Source of the DNA: a virus
Virus record (IMG/VR): IMGVR_UViG_3300014838_000015
Span: 1 to 64,000 of that record
Strand: one strand, 5' to 3'
Length of the DNA stretch: 64,000 bases
Part shown: piece by piece, positions 7,441-16,432 of the stretch
Position numbering within the stretch: position 1 is the stretch's first letter
How the letters are laid out: the number at the start of each line of letters is the position of its first letter
The notes under the pieces: generated by a model
Database searches by the model: none
Told to the model about the DNA's origin: nothing
Seen by the model: only the letters and a program-made list of their open reading frames with translations
Position numbers and translations under genes: made by a program

Positions 7441-8322
7441 TCACAACTTCAACAGGAATATCTTGTGACCCGCACCCCACACGGGCCTGACGCCTGCTTC
7501 ATCAACGACCTGCTTCTCCGTCTTTCCAGGTTGAGCACGGTACTTGAAACGATCGAAACGCACTGCGCCGTCGGTGTACCAGTAGTTGACAGTTGTTTCA
7601 CCAACGTTCGTAAACCCACACTGATCGTAGACTCTGCCCGTACCGAACCTCAATTCAGCATACGATAGAATCCCATCAAACGCACGTTGTTTAGCATAGT
7701 CCTTGACGAACGACACCATCTTGCTAGAACCACCACGAACGGAAAAACCTGGTTTGAACGCAACTCGAGCTAGCTCACACACGTGACCCCACTTTTTCTG
7801 AATTGGCGTCCTGATCGTGACTGCGCCGACAATTCCATGCAACGGATGAACGAGAAGCATGTGGCCTGATGAACGCGTGGCACCCTGAACGTGCGATGAA
7901 TCAAGAAACGGTTTCGTCTCGAGCGCCGTGACCACATTCATCTCGCAGTCTCTGGCGTGGAGCTTCATCGGCGTTGAACCAAGCGCATTCGTGACAACTG
8001 ACCTACATACCGCTTCCTTCGCTCGCCATTCATCGCTGAAGAACTGCACGTACCTGACGTTCGCCGCACGTGACCTGACGAGCTTGTTCCTCAGGAAACC
8101 TCGATCATAGATCCCAGGACGGCCACCCATCAGGTCGTGTAGGTCAAAACCAACGTTCTTTGACGGCACCCATGCGTCGAACGTGAGGTCATCTGATGGT
8201 CCTGCTGAACGTTCAGCAACCAATCCAAGCGATGAAACGATCGACAACGCGGTGTTTGTGAAAGCATCCTGAACGGCAACGTCATCAAGGAAACACGGAT
8301 TCGCTTCTGCGGCATGTGACAT
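7441..8322 (-). CDS. Homing-nuclease-like protein with acyltransferase-like C-terminus
   Basis: The 293-residue product resembles a family of phage selfish nucleases. A Vsr/PD-(D/E)XK-type core is followed by a conserved tail containing VQFFSDEW, ARDCEM, then a GNAT-like half with CELARVAFKPGFSVRGGSSKM, YAELRFGTGRVYDQCGF and VNYWYTDG. In related proteins the catalytic core reads roughly D-x-YIP...IEFDG; here it is FDAWVPSKNVGFDLHD with the acidic and aromatic residues altered, so nuclease activity may be lost. ATG at 8322 with AGGAG at long spacing; a TACAAT box is at 8352-8357. It lies next to two other nuclease genes. Family placement is from pattern memory. Confidence 0.6.
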   Translation of the reverse strand: MSHAAEANPCFLDDVAVQDAFTNTALSIVSSLGLVAERSAGPSDDLTFDAWVPSKNVGFDLHDLMGGRPGIYDRGFLRNKLVRSRAANVRYVQFFSDEWRAKEAVCRSVVTNALGSTPMKLHARDCEMNVVTALETKPFLDSSHVQGATRSSGHMLLVHPLHGIVGAVTIRTPIQKKWGHVCELARVAFKPGFSVRGGSSKMVSFVKDYAKQRAFDGILSYAELRFGTGRVYDQCGFTNVGETTVNYWYTDGAVRFDRFKYRAQPGKTEKQVVDEAGVRPVWGAGHKIFLLKL

Positions 8323-8414
8323 GTGATGGTGAAAACTCCTGTATGAGATACCATTGTAACACGAAAGATGAGAAAGTTACACCATCACTCGCAATGTCGC
8401 TGATACGTTAGTGT

Positions 8415-10460
8415 TCAATCATCAATGGTAACAAATTCGGTATTTTTACTATGCTTACAAAGAACAACAAACCTCTCAACAACCTGTGCAGAATCGTTCT
8501 TTCTAGAAAAGTGATCACGACGAATGTTAACATCAATGTCAAGGTTTGAACAATGATCAAATCCAACGCTTTGCGCAGCATCAATGACAGTGTTAACAAG
8601 TTCGGCCGAAACATTGAATACGCACAGCTTGCCGCGCTTGAGACCCATCGACGCTGCCTCGAACGTCGGAACGAGGTAACCATTGATCCAATCATCGAAC
8701 GTTGGATGATCTCGCCAACACTGTCCTGGTTCATCAAAGTACTTCTCAACGTCAAAGTATGGCGGCGACGTGAAAACAAAGTCCAATGAATCAGGTTCAA
8801 TGGGATAGAACTCCGATCCAACGTTGTTCAATTCAAATTCAACGTTCGGCTTCAACTCACGTATCGCGTGTTTAACACGATCAGCGTCTGCATACATGCG
8901 TTTTGATGGATCGGTACCGATGTACATTCCACGATCGAACGTTGCAGCAAAACCCAACATTCTGGCAGAGAATCCAATGGATGGATCCCAGACGACAGGT
9001 TCACTAACGTCACCAATGAACTTTTTATAAATGAACGCTGCATACGATGGATTGAACCATGAAACTGCCTTGCGCTGCACGATGAACCCACGTCTGATAT
9101 TATGAAAATTGACATCGAACGTTTCGTTGGAAGTTATTCTTGTTCCGTCGCTCAACCTGTACGTGTAAGGCTTGCTGTTGTTCAGACCTAACCTGTACGA
9201 TAGAACCCTTGACAACGTCTTGTCGTTGAAGAACGTTTGCATTGGTCCATCATCAACGTCCCAGTACGATTTGATGAACGACTTCAACCACATTGAACTT
9301 GTAAGGTCAGATCCAAGCGTTCGAACGTCGCTGATAGACGATAGAGCGTCCTTCAGTATTCTTTCCGTAGGAGGATAGAACCAACCATGATATGCAACGT
9401 GTGCTCGTAGCAGCGACACGATCGCAGGTAGGTACAGCTTTCGAACGCGTTCCTTGTCGTTTATTCGCAGCAACGTCTCCCTCGAGACTATCGGAGCGTT
9501 CTCATCGAGACGCAACGTTGCTTCCTTCACAACGACACCATCGATCACAACGTGGTACGCCAACGTTACCAAATCATCGAATGATTCGATGCGTGATACA
9601 TCTGTACCCTCTGCGATGCGAAGCAACGTCAGCTTGTGATCGATGGCAAGTTTGTTCTTCAAGATGTCGTTCGCGATGTTCGTGATCTGTATAAGCGAGA
9701 AGTCGCTGTGCTTACCTATGCCATGATAGAACATGCCGTCGAACTCAACGATCGCGCGCTGCGTTGGAAGCCACACATCTGCACACCACGTACGTTCGGT
9801 GAAGTTGAAGTACTTTGAACCAACGGCATCTGGAAAGACGCGAATGATAGAACCAAGAAACGCCGTCTCCTTCTTCGAAGAACGGTTGAGCTTGCGACGC
9901 ATGTTTGCGAGCGAGATCTTCCTGCCGAATTCCTTTGTGAAGACGGTGCTACGACGAATTTTACCTGCTTCGCCTTGCCACGACACAAGCTGCGACATAT
10001 GAAATTTAGCGATCCTTTCAGGGTTCTGCCAACCACGAACATGACCGTTGATGAGACATTGCTTCTTTTCTACGTCCATGAATGCATTCATCACTGATTC
10101 GCTGATCTTCACTGATATTTCTGCACCACGTTCAGCGTATGCTTTTCTGATCATATCGTTACGATGTGCAATTTGTTCAGGCGTTTGCTTATAACCATTT
10201 CTTGTAAATCCACCTGCATCATTGTGCCCATTCACATAATCGTTGAATTTATACCTTACGTTGTGCCATTCAACGTTCTCGCTACAACCACACTTGCACA
10301 ATGGTGTATTTCCGTCTAGCAAGTGCTTGATTACGTAACCCTTGAGGTGACCTAGATCCTTATGCGATCGAGCAACGTGGTTTCCCAACGAACGCCTGTT
10401 GACACACTTCCTGCCACATTCAAAACATGTCTGTTCGACGTCGTCTATACCTGCACCCAC
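8415..10460 (-). CDS. Zinc-finger/Vsr-like nuclease fused to DNA methyltransferase
   Basis: With GTG at 10460 the protein has 681 residues. Residues 12-35 form a C2H2-type finger (CFECG ... H ... H), followed by a CKCGC cluster. Around 195-255 a Vsr/DUF559-like endonuclease core is visible (CADVWLPTQRAIVEFDGMFY). The C-terminal third is a SAM-dependent DNA methyltransferase: motif I DPSIGFSARMLG at 492-503 and catalytic TSPPYFDVEKY around 564-574, typical of amino-methylases acting on A-N6 or C-N4. So one polypeptide combines DNA recognition, cleavage and modification. GTG 10460 is preferred because it aligns with the start of the sister gene, follows a TATAGT box by 6 nt and avoids overlap with that gene. 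Activity and specificity are untested. Confidence 0.8.
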   Translation of the reverse strand: MGAGIDDVEQTCFECGRKCVNRRSLGNHVARSHKDLGHLKGYVIKHLLDGNTPLCKCGCSENVEWHNVRYKFNDYVNGHNDAGGFTRNGYKQTPEQIAHRNDMIRKAYAERGAEISVKISESVMNAFMDVEKKQCLINGHVRGWQNPERIAKFHMSQLVSWQGEAGKIRRSTVFTKEFGRKISLANMRRKLNRSSKKETAFLGSIIRVFPDAVGSKYFNFTERTWCADVWLPTQRAIVEFDGMFYHGIGKHSDFSLIQITNIANDILKNKLAIDHKLTLLRIAEGTDVSRIESFDDLVTLAYHVVIDGVVVKEATLRLDENAPIVSRETLLRINDKERVRKLYLPAIVSLLRAHVAYHGWFYPPTERILKDALSSISDVRTLGSDLTSSMWLKSFIKSYWDVDDGPMQTFFNDKTLSRVLSYRLGLNNSKPYTYRLSDGTRITSNETFDVNFHNIRRGFIVQRKAVSWFNPSYAAFIYKKFIGDVSEPVVWDPSIGFSARMLGFAATFDRGMYIGTDPSKRMYADADRVKHAIRELKPNVEFELNNVGSEFYPIEPDSLDFVFTSPPYFDVEKYFDEPGQCWRDHPTFDDWINGYLVPTFEAASMGLKRGKLCVFNVSAELVNTVIDAAQSVGFDHCSNLDIDVNIRRDHFSRKNDSAQVVERFVVLCKHSKNTEFVTIDD

Positions 10461-10466
10461 ATCAAG

Positions 10467-10472
10467 ACTATA
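10467..10472 (-). promoter_or_regulatory. TATAGT box 6 nt before GTG of methyltransferase fusion
   Basis: Part of an 18-base block (10461-10478) identical to 11356-11373 in front of the sister nuclease. No ribosome site lies between box and start, so a leaderless transcript is suggested. Confidence 0.45.
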
Positions 10473-10491
10473 CACCACGTTATTGTAGCGT

Positions 10492-11355
10492 TCACCCTTC
10501 TTTTGGTTCCCACTCGGCATACTTCCAACCATTCTCATCGCAATAACGTATCGCTGCCTCTCTTTTAGCAACATTCATCGGAATGTCACGCATCGAACGT
10601 GGCTTGATTTCAACGAGACATTGCGATCCATCAACGTACGTTACGTGTACGTCAGGTACATAGTGCCTTGATTTGCCGTCTAATTCATATGGTATAGAAG
10701 TGAATTCCGATTCATATGTTGCAACGTTTTGATCGTTGTCTAACAGCTTGAAGTATTTGAGTTCATACGACGACCTGTACACATATCGTTTACCCGTCTT
10801 TGTCGAATCATGAAATCCTTTCGTCCAATTGAATGAACAATCAACGTACATCGATGCGATCGTCTCTGATATCTTTTTTGAATTGATGGTAAGCTCGCCT
10901 GAAGCGATCATTTTGCTTCTAGTCACGCTGATTTTATCACGGGTCTCTTGACTCATGATCTTTGATGTCATGTGTTCAGAAACTAGCTTTGCAAGCTCTG
11001 GATGTGCTTTATGATATGCTTTAGTGGCAATCGATCGTTTTTCATTTGATTCAGCTGATTGTTTCTTGCCTTTAACGGCTTTTGAAATTCTAAAACGAGT
11101 AAGTTCAGATTTATTGTAAACAGATTTAGGAATATGCGTTTTTCTATACGTCATGAATTTGCCGCTGAAATAAGAAACTTCCTCGCCACAACCACATGCA
11201 CACGTTGGCACAACGCCGTTAAATTCATACTTCACAACGTAATCTTTGAATAAAAGATTATGCATATGCGAAACGTGATATGATAATCCCTTACGATCAT
11301 CGAATGAACGATTACACACCACGCAAGTTACGCGTTGTTTAACACCTGCTTCCAT
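10492..11355 (-). CDS. Zinc-finger homing endonuclease with gp4/TnsA-like nuclease domain
   Basis: From ATG 11355 the protein has 287 residues. It opens with a C2H2-like finger (VTCVVCNRSFDDRKGLSYH) and a CACGCGEE cluster, the same layout as its neighbour at 8415-10460. A middle region has NUMOD3-like basic helices (SAESNEKRSIATKAYHK, SQETRDKISVTRSKM). The C-terminus is a PD-(D/E)XK nuclease of the TnsA/T4-gp4 type: YRSSYELKYFKLLD, HYVPDVHVTYVDG and CLVEIKPRS (D...ExK). The same fold occurs in the gp4-like gene at 33181-33582. A longer frame to 11460 would run through the capsid gene terminator, supporting the later start. Confidence 0.75.
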   Translation of the reverse strand: MEAGVKQRVTCVVCNRSFDDRKGLSYHVSHMHNLLFKDYVVKYEFNGVVPTCACGCGEEVSYFSGKFMTYRKTHIPKSVYNKSELTRFRISKAVKGKKQSAESNEKRSIATKAYHKAHPELAKLVSEHMTSKIMSQETRDKISVTRSKMIASGELTINSKKISETIASMYVDCSFNWTKGFHDSTKTGKRYVYRSSYELKYFKLLDNDQNVATYESEFTSIPYELDGKSRHYVPDVHVTYVDGSQCLVEIKPRSMRDIPMNVAKREAAIRYCDENGWKYAEWEPKEG

Positions 11356-11361
11356 ATCAAG

Positions 11362-11367
11362 ACTATA
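11362..11367 (-). promoter_or_regulatory. TATAGT box 6 nt before ATG of nuclease 10492-11355
   Basis: Lies in the block shared with 10461-10478. Directly downstream of the capsid terminator, so it would restart transcription for the nuclease gene. Confidence 0.45.
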
Positions 11368-11422
11368 CACCACATTATGGTGGTATTCATAACGATAACA
11401 AATAAAATAAATTGTTAAACGA

Positions 11423-11448
11423 CGAAAGGCCCCAAGAGGGACCTTTCG
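11423..11448 (-). terminator. Intrinsic terminator after major capsid gene
   Basis: On the minus strand CGAAAGGTCCC, loop TCTT, GGGGCCTTTCG form an 11-bp stem with one T-G pair, followed by T-rich sequence (TCGTTTAACAATTTATTTT). It sits about 45 nt after the capsid stop codon. Confidence 0.85.
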
Positions 11449-11493
11449 AGAATCATCCAACCATGTAAGTGGTTGAAATCATTGAACGAATAA

Positions 11494-13386
11494 TTAAATC
11501 GTATTCATATCCAATATAGTAACAGTTCCGTAGAAGTCTGTGCGAACCATCTTTTTCCCGTACCTTGTCATTACGCCCTTCCTGGGTGTAAAATCTTCAG
11601 GAGCGAAGATCGTCGGAGTCACAATCAATGGAACGTACGGACTGTATACGTACCCAGTCTCGAGGTAGCTTCCGCCCTTGAATCCAACGAGGATTCTGTT
11701 CCGTGCAAAGTACGGATCCTTGTACACCGTGAAGCGGTTGCTTAGAGTACCAATGGCTTCCGCACCGATGGTGAACGGAGAACCGACCTGTCCTTCGCCG
11801 TCGAGCGAGAACTTCGGCTTGTAGAGCACCGAGGACTCGAGGATGGTTGCAACGTCCGGACCGGTGACCATGAAGTTCGCCGAACCACGTAGCGTCTTGC
11901 GGTGAATGGTGTTCGCAACGTCGATGATCGTCTCGATCAACGTTTCGTACCACTCGCGGACCGTACCGGTGAACTGCGGACCGATGCTCAACGAGGTGTT
12001 GAGGACGACCGGCACGCCGGTGAGCTTGTTGACGAACTTACCAGGAGCGCGGCTCCAGTACATGTTCGCACCGTTTGCCTGAGTGACCAGATCATTGAGA
12101 ATCTCTCGATCGATCTCAAGGGCAATCTGTTCAGAGAGGATGCTCGTGAGCTCGACCTCTGCGTCCATCGAGTGGTACGCATTGAGGTCCTGTGCCAGCT
12201 CGGGGCTCCACCGTGCACGCAGCTTTCGCGTTGTTGCAACGATGGCAATCGACTCGATCTTGATGTCGATCTCTGGGATCGCCGGTGTCGGATTGACGCT
12301 GAAGTCAGACTCGAAGGACGGAATCGTCAGCGTTGCACCATCGTCAGCCTGAACGGTGATGCCGTCGGCCGTAGCCATGGAGATGAATGCCTTACCAGCA
12401 TTAAAGGTCGGGGTCGTTGCTCCGGAGAGCTTGATGACAAGCTGAACCTGCGAACCGTTGAGCGGCGCCGCGGTGAAGTTGGAACTCGTCCAGTTACCGC
12501 GCTTGTTGAGGCGTCGGAGGTTAAGGAGACCCGTACCGGTTTGGTACGTTTGCGTCCATGCCTGCGAATTGTCTGTCGAGGAGAAGGTGAACAGTGCGAC
12601 CTGCTCGATTGCCATCAGATCACCGGTCGGGATCGCTGCCTGAATGTCAGAGGTATTGAGGTAAACGAAGGTGACACCGTAAACGCTGTTCGACTGCAGA
12701 TCAACGTCCAACTGCGGATCGAAGTTGCAAAGCTGACCGTTCACACCGGACATCGCCGTGACGATGCCGCCGGCAACGAACGTACCGTTAGTGTTGTTCC
12801 ATGCACCGATCTGAGCGTTGCTACCGGTGACAGATCCGGAGACCTGAACCTTGGTGTAACCAACGTTGACGAGATCGTACATACCACCGGTTGCGAGAGA
12901 CCCAGACTGAATTCCCTTGCCAGTCGGGTTATTGTAGATGGACTGCCCAGCGGTGTACGTCGACTGAGCGCTACCGTTCGGTCCGCTGAGCTGCAACCCG
13001 GACTGACCACCAACGTTGCTACCGTAGGTGTAATCGAGGTAGAAGATCAGTCCTGAAGGAAGGCTCATCGGCTGAATGCTTACGAGCTCGTTGGCAACGA
13101 GGCCACCGAACACTCGACGAACGATCGGGAACGCGATATTCGTGAAACCCTGAATCTGACCCGACGAAGCAACGTTTCCGCCACCGGTCGAGATGCTGTT
13201 GCCAGCCTCTTTGAGCACCTGAGCCGCCTGGTTCTCCAGGAGCTGAGCCATGGTCTCGCGCTTGACGCCATCGAGACCACGAAGCAGGCCGGTGCGGCTC
13301 CACTTCTCAACAAGCCGCGTGCGCTCTGCACCAACGTGCCTGTCTTTAATTCCAGCAGCGAGCTGGTCCATCGTAAAGTACTTCAT
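11494..13386 (-). CDS. 23: Major capsid protein, T4 gp23-like
   Basis: The start at 13386 (MKYFTMDQLAAGIKD) is preceded by GGAG; the frame is open further upstream but without a ribosome site. The 630-residue protein has gp23 hallmarks: LLENQAAQVLKEAG near residue 50-62, NIAFPIVRRVFGGLVANELVSIQPM, then KLRARWSPELAQDLNAYHSM and EQIALEIDREILNDL in the C-terminal half. gp23 is cleaved by the prohead protease after an LxE/IxE site; VLKE at residues 57-60 fits, giving a mature N-terminus at about residue 61 (T4: 65). A central Gly/Ser/Thr-rich insert with VSGSVTGS may be an extra surface domain. Scaffold lies upstream and a strong terminator downstream. Confidence 0.93.
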   Translation of the reverse strand: MKYFTMDQLAAGIKDRHVGAERTRLVEKWSRTGLLRGLDGVKRETMAQLLENQAAQVLKEAGNSISTGGGNVASSGQIQGFTNIAFPIVRRVFGGLVANELVSIQPMSLPSGLIFYLDYTYGSNVGGQSGLQLSGPNGSAQSTYTAGQSIYNNPTGKGIQSGSLATGGMYDLVNVGYTKVQVSGSVTGSNAQIGAWNNTNGTFVAGGIVTAMSGVNGQLCNFDPQLDVDLQSNSVYGVTFVYLNTSDIQAAIPTGDLMAIEQVALFTFSSTDNSQAWTQTYQTGTGLLNLRRLNKRGNWTSSNFTAAPLNGSQVQLVIKLSGATTPTFNAGKAFISMATADGITVQADDGATLTIPSFESDFSVNPTPAIPEIDIKIESIAIVATTRKLRARWSPELAQDLNAYHSMDAEVELTSILSEQIALEIDREILNDLVTQANGANMYWSRAPGKFVNKLTGVPVVLNTSLSIGPQFTGTVREWYETLIETIIDVANTIHRKTLRGSANFMVTGPDVATILESSVLYKPKFSLDGEGQVGSPFTIGAEAIGTLSNRFTVYKDPYFARNRILVGFKGGSYLETGYVYSPYVPLIVTPTIFAPEDFTPRKGVMTRYGKKMVRTDFYGTVTILDMNTI

Positions 13387-13445
13387 CTGCGTTTTTCTCC
13401 GTTTTGTAAAAGTTGATTGATTCGTTACCTGTTCACACAGCACCA

Positions 13446-15407
13446 TCACTTGACGATGCCAGCGAGCTGCGCCCATCGATCGGTCTCGACACCCTCGTTG
13501 AGGGTCTGCGTCGACGCCGGCTTATTGACCCTGCTCGAAGAACCGATGACCTGACGACGATCAACGCCTTCCTGCAGAGATTTCGAGGGACTCGCAATTG
13601 TCTTGACGAGGCTCTCGTAGACGAGCTTTGCTTCCCGCACCGTGTGGGCTTCGTCCAACTGCTTGATGACCTGCGATTTCTGCTTGGCCGTCAATTCAGA
13701 TTGTAGAAGCTTGTTGGTGTAGAGCAGCTTCGCGTTGAACAGATTCGATTCTGCCAACTTGGTGCGGAGCGTTCCGATGGCCTTGTTCTCCGCGGGCCGT
13801 GATGCAGCGCTATTCGAGCGCGACTCCTGAAGCTTTTTCGAGGCCTTGGCCGCGATGAGCGACATTTTCTTTCCGCGAGCGAGCGATTCATTGTATCGCT
13901 TAGCTAACGTATTGAACTCTTTCTTCGCTTCCGTGAAGCGTTTGGTATTGCCAGACGCCTTAGCGCGCGATGCTTCACGTTTGATGGCGACAGCACGCAC
14001 GGTGGCTCGCTCCTGAAGCTTCTTCTCGAAGTTCAACCTGCGAAGCGCCTCGTGACGTCGTTTATCCCACGTTGCGGTCTCGTGACCATCAGAAACGTCG
14101 GTACCATACTCATCCTGCTTGCGTCGATTCTGTAATTGATCGAGGTCTTCGCCACACGCTTCCTCGAGATCATCATCGTCGGACTCGTCAAGGTCCTGAT
14201 CGTCCTGTTCCTCAAGGTCCTGATCATCAGATTCACCCAACGGACGAGATGCAATTCCAGGCGATAGATCAGTGATTTCCTGATCGCGTGGATCTCCCTC
14301 TTCCTTGCCATCACCAAAGTCAGCAAGAATCTCAGAATCACCTGGACCATTGCCCCAAGAATCAGGCTTCGTTTCCTCACGAAGCGAACGCAAACGAGCG
14401 ATCTCTCGACGAAGCATTCCCTCATCAATTTCAACGATCGTATCGTCGCTCAATCTTCGTCCTTCCATCTGCTGATCCTCCTCATCGGCCATCTGATCAT
14501 CTCCATCGACGGCATAATCATCGAGACCTTCAGGCGCCTCTTCATCACCGCCTCCCATGTCCTCGAAACCCTCAGCACCTTCCTCATCCTCTTCACCGGT
14601 GATGAGATCGACACCGACATTCTCGAGATCGTCCTCAACATCATCAGGAAGCCCAGTCAGCTTCAGCGTGAGATCTGCTTCGGTCATCTTTTTCTTGGAC
14701 ATTGTCGTTGACTCCTGGAGTTTGTTGAGAACTTTGAAACTAGCTTCAAGCGCGTTCTCGTATGAGCTCTTCTTAGCAGGATCAGTTATCGACTCCTGCA
14801 CGTGGTCATACATATCTTCCACACGAGAAATCATTTGCGTAACATGCACACCGTACGCCGGTGTTTCCTTCACGATCTTGCTAGCCTTATTAAACAATGA
14901 AACGCTTTCGGTGATTTTTTCAATTGCACCACCAATATTGATAGGTTTATTGACCACTGATCTCAGCGCATCAACCGATTCAAGGCTTATCTCATACTCA
15001 TCGTCTGATTTCGGCATAGGTTCGCCGAACATCGGCGGAGGTACTGCAGGACCAGGTACGTTTCTAGGCATTCCATCAGCGGACGAATTACCAGCACACA
15101 TCGTATCGATGTCTAACGTTACCTTTCCTTCTGCGTCAGGTGAAGTCACGCATGCATCAGAACCATCCATTACAACCCCTGAGCCGTCATCAGTGAGCAT
15201 TTCACCGCCCATTTCGGTGGCTACAGGTGCAACAGAAACTCGATCCATCTCGTCACCTTCAGCGTCCTCCTGAAGAATTGCACGATCAATGAACTCACGA
15301 ATTCGCGGAGTGACAGCTTCAGTGAGAGCGCGCAGCGCATTTTCCTCAGCGACTTGCTTCACCCTCTTAACGTCAGCCAGCGCTTCCTCAAACAATTGCT
15401 TGGTCAT
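13446..15407 (-). CDS. 22: Prohead scaffold/core protein, gp22-like
   Basis: A 653-residue protein directly upstream of the capsid gene. Residues from about 230 to 420 are extremely acidic (runs of D and E such as SDDQDLEEQDDQDLDESDD). The next part is basic and helical. The C-terminus ends ETDRWAQLAGIVK, the type of ending seen in gp22-like cores of T4-type phages. Scaffolds assemble inside the prohead and are degraded by the prohead protease; several LxE and IxE sites are present. Much longer than T4 gp22 (269 aa), so it may be a fusion of core functions. Assignment rests on position, composition and the C-terminus. Confidence 0.75.
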   Translation of the reverse strand: MTKQLFEEALADVKRVKQVAEENALRALTEAVTPRIREFIDRAILQEDAEGDEMDRVSVAPVATEMGGEMLTDDGSGVVMDGSDACVTSPDAEGKVTLDIDTMCAGNSSADGMPRNVPGPAVPPPMFGEPMPKSDDEYEISLESVDALRSVVNKPINIGGAIEKITESVSLFNKASKIVKETPAYGVHVTQMISRVEDMYDHVQESITDPAKKSSYENALEASFKVLNKLQESTTMSKKKMTEADLTLKLTGLPDDVEDDLENVGVDLITGEEDEEGAEGFEDMGGGDEEAPEGLDDYAVDGDDQMADEEDQQMEGRRLSDDTIVEIDEGMLRREIARLRSLREETKPDSWGNGPGDSEILADFGDGKEEGDPRDQEITDLSPGIASRPLGESDDQDLEEQDDQDLDESDDDDLEEACGEDLDQLQNRRKQDEYGTDVSDGHETATWDKRRHEALRRLNFEKKLQERATVRAVAIKREASRAKASGNTKRFTEAKKEFNTLAKRYNESLARGKKMSLIAAKASKKLQESRSNSAASRPAENKAIGTLRTKLAESNLFNAKLLYTNKLLQSELTAKQKSQVIKQLDEAHTVREAKLVYESLVKTIASPSKSLQEGVDRRQVIGSSSRVNKPASTQTLNEGVETDRWAQLAGIVK

Positions 15408-15429
15408 GCTTTCTCCACGAACCTAAAAG

Positions 15430-15435
15430 TAAGTA
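15430..15435 (-). promoter_or_regulatory. TACTTA box before scaffold gene
   Basis: TACTTA on the minus strand 22 nt before ATG 15407, with GTGGAGAAAG as ribosome site. Candidate late promoter driving scaffold and capsid. Confidence 0.4.
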
Positions 15436-15455
15436 TTGATGATTTATGCACAACA

Positions 15456-16013
15456 TCAGGAGTTTGCACCCGAATCACCGATTGATTGAGATTGACCCGC
15501 CTGATTGGCGTTGTAAATCTCCGGACCGGTGACGATTGGATTACGTAGGTTCTGATCACCGGCGTCCTCTGTCGTAGCGATCGAACGAGCCTGTTCAACG
15601 GTGATCTGAGGATCAACGTTCTTATCCGTACCATCGGTCAAACCAGGACCGGGAGAAGTAATGTCAGGAATGTACGGGTTGGCAGGATCACCGGGTTTCG
15701 TCCACTTGACTGTCGAAACATCAGGAGGAGTTGACACAGGCGACGACGGAGCTCGCATTGCGAACGAGAGATCAACGCCGTTCGGAAACATTCCAAGATC
15801 ACCGGCTTGAATTCCATCGCTTGGTTGCAAACCGCTAACGCCGTTCGACAGTTTCATCGTTGATTCGGCCTCAATATACGCACGAGCCTTCACCTCATCA
15901 GCGTTAGCAACCATGGTAGCGAACGGGCCGGCAGGGAACAACTTGCTAAGCAACGTATGCGCGGCCGTCTGAGCTCCGCCAACGTATGTCGTGTACTTTC
16001 CTAACAGACCCAT
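15456..16013 (-). CDS. Head-module protein of unknown function (185 aa)
   Basis: ATG at 16013 with AAGGAAAG upstream. The N-terminus (MGLLGKYTTYVGGAQTAAHT) is followed by a helical region. The rest is Pro/Gly/Asp-rich and probably extended (PGDPANPYIPDITSPGPGL), which suggests a flexible virion or core component. It lies between two small genes and the scaffold gene, a place occupied in T4 by small core genes. No homology is claimed. Confidence 0.7.
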   Translation of the reverse strand: MGLLGKYTTYVGGAQTAAHTLLSKLFPAGPFATMVANADEVKARAYIEAESTMKLSNGVSGLQPSDGIQAGDLGMFPNGVDLSFAMRAPSSPVSTPPDVSTVKWTKPGDPANPYIPDITSPGPGLTDGTDKNVDPQITVEQARSIATTEDAGDQNLRNPIVTGPEIYNANQAGQSQSIGDSGANS

Positions 16014-16040
16014 GTGTTCAACTTTCCTTATCGATTCGAG

Positions 16041-16307
16041 TTAGATCTTCGCGATCAGTTTGTTGGATGCTCGCTTGAGAGCCTCCTTTATCTGACCGAT
16101 TCGACGAATCAATCGAGATTCCTCAATCTTCAGAGCACGCATATAATCAATGTGCTTATCAACGGATTTATCGGTGCCCAATTCATCGGCATCGATCTCT
16201 TCGGTGTCCTTGGCACGTTTCTCAACGTCTTCCTCGTCGCCGAATTTACCGACCTCTTCCTCGATGATGCTACGAAGCAACGATGGCGTCAACTTGACTG
16301 ATCTCAT
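16041..16307 (-). CDS. Small head protein with N-terminal capsid-targeting-like motif (88 aa)
   Basis: AAGAGG lies 6 nt before the ATG at 16307, so I choose it over an upstream frame. The first residues VKLTPSLLRSIIEEE form the amphipathic LRxIIxE motif shared by six proteins here. The rest is a charged helix with a long coiled-coil-like C-terminus (YMRALKIEESRLIRRIGQ). The motif ends in IIEE, a plausible LxE/IxE prohead protease site. In T4 comparable N-terminal signals direct internal proteins into the prohead. This is inference from pattern and from location in the head module. Confidence 0.7.
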   Translation of the reverse strand: MRSVKLTPSLLRSIIEEEVGKFGDEEDVEKRAKDTEEIDADELGTDKSVDKHIDYMRALKIEESRLIRRIGQIKEALKRASNKLIAKI

Positions 16308-16373
16308 TTCAACCTCTTGTGTCTTTCGATATGTATATGACACCGTGTGTTCGATATCGAACGCTTAACGTAA

Positions 16374-16403
16374 TTCGCCGTGAATATGATAATCCACGGC
16401 GAA
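16374..16403 (-). repeat. 9-bp stem hairpin downstream of 16433-16876 gene
   Basis: TTCGCCGTG and its complement CACGGCGAA are separated by 12 nt, about 30 nt after a stop codon and upstream of the next gene. No U-run follows, so termination would be weak or factor-dependent. Confidence 0.4.
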
Positions 16404-16432
16404 ACTTCACAATTCAAAACGTATTATATCAA

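Noticed and set aside
11356-11460. Upstream extension of nuclease gene 10492
   Set aside because: It would read through the strong capsid terminator and the promoter box shared with the sister gene.
11902-13056. 384-codon plus-strand open frame opposite the major capsid gene
   Set aside because: Mirror of the capsid gene's codon pattern; Arg/Asp-rich implausible protein, no ribosome site, and the capsid frame is certain.
14557-15273. 238-codon plus-strand open frame opposite the scaffold gene
   Set aside because: Ser-rich antisense shadow of the acidic scaffold coding sequence.
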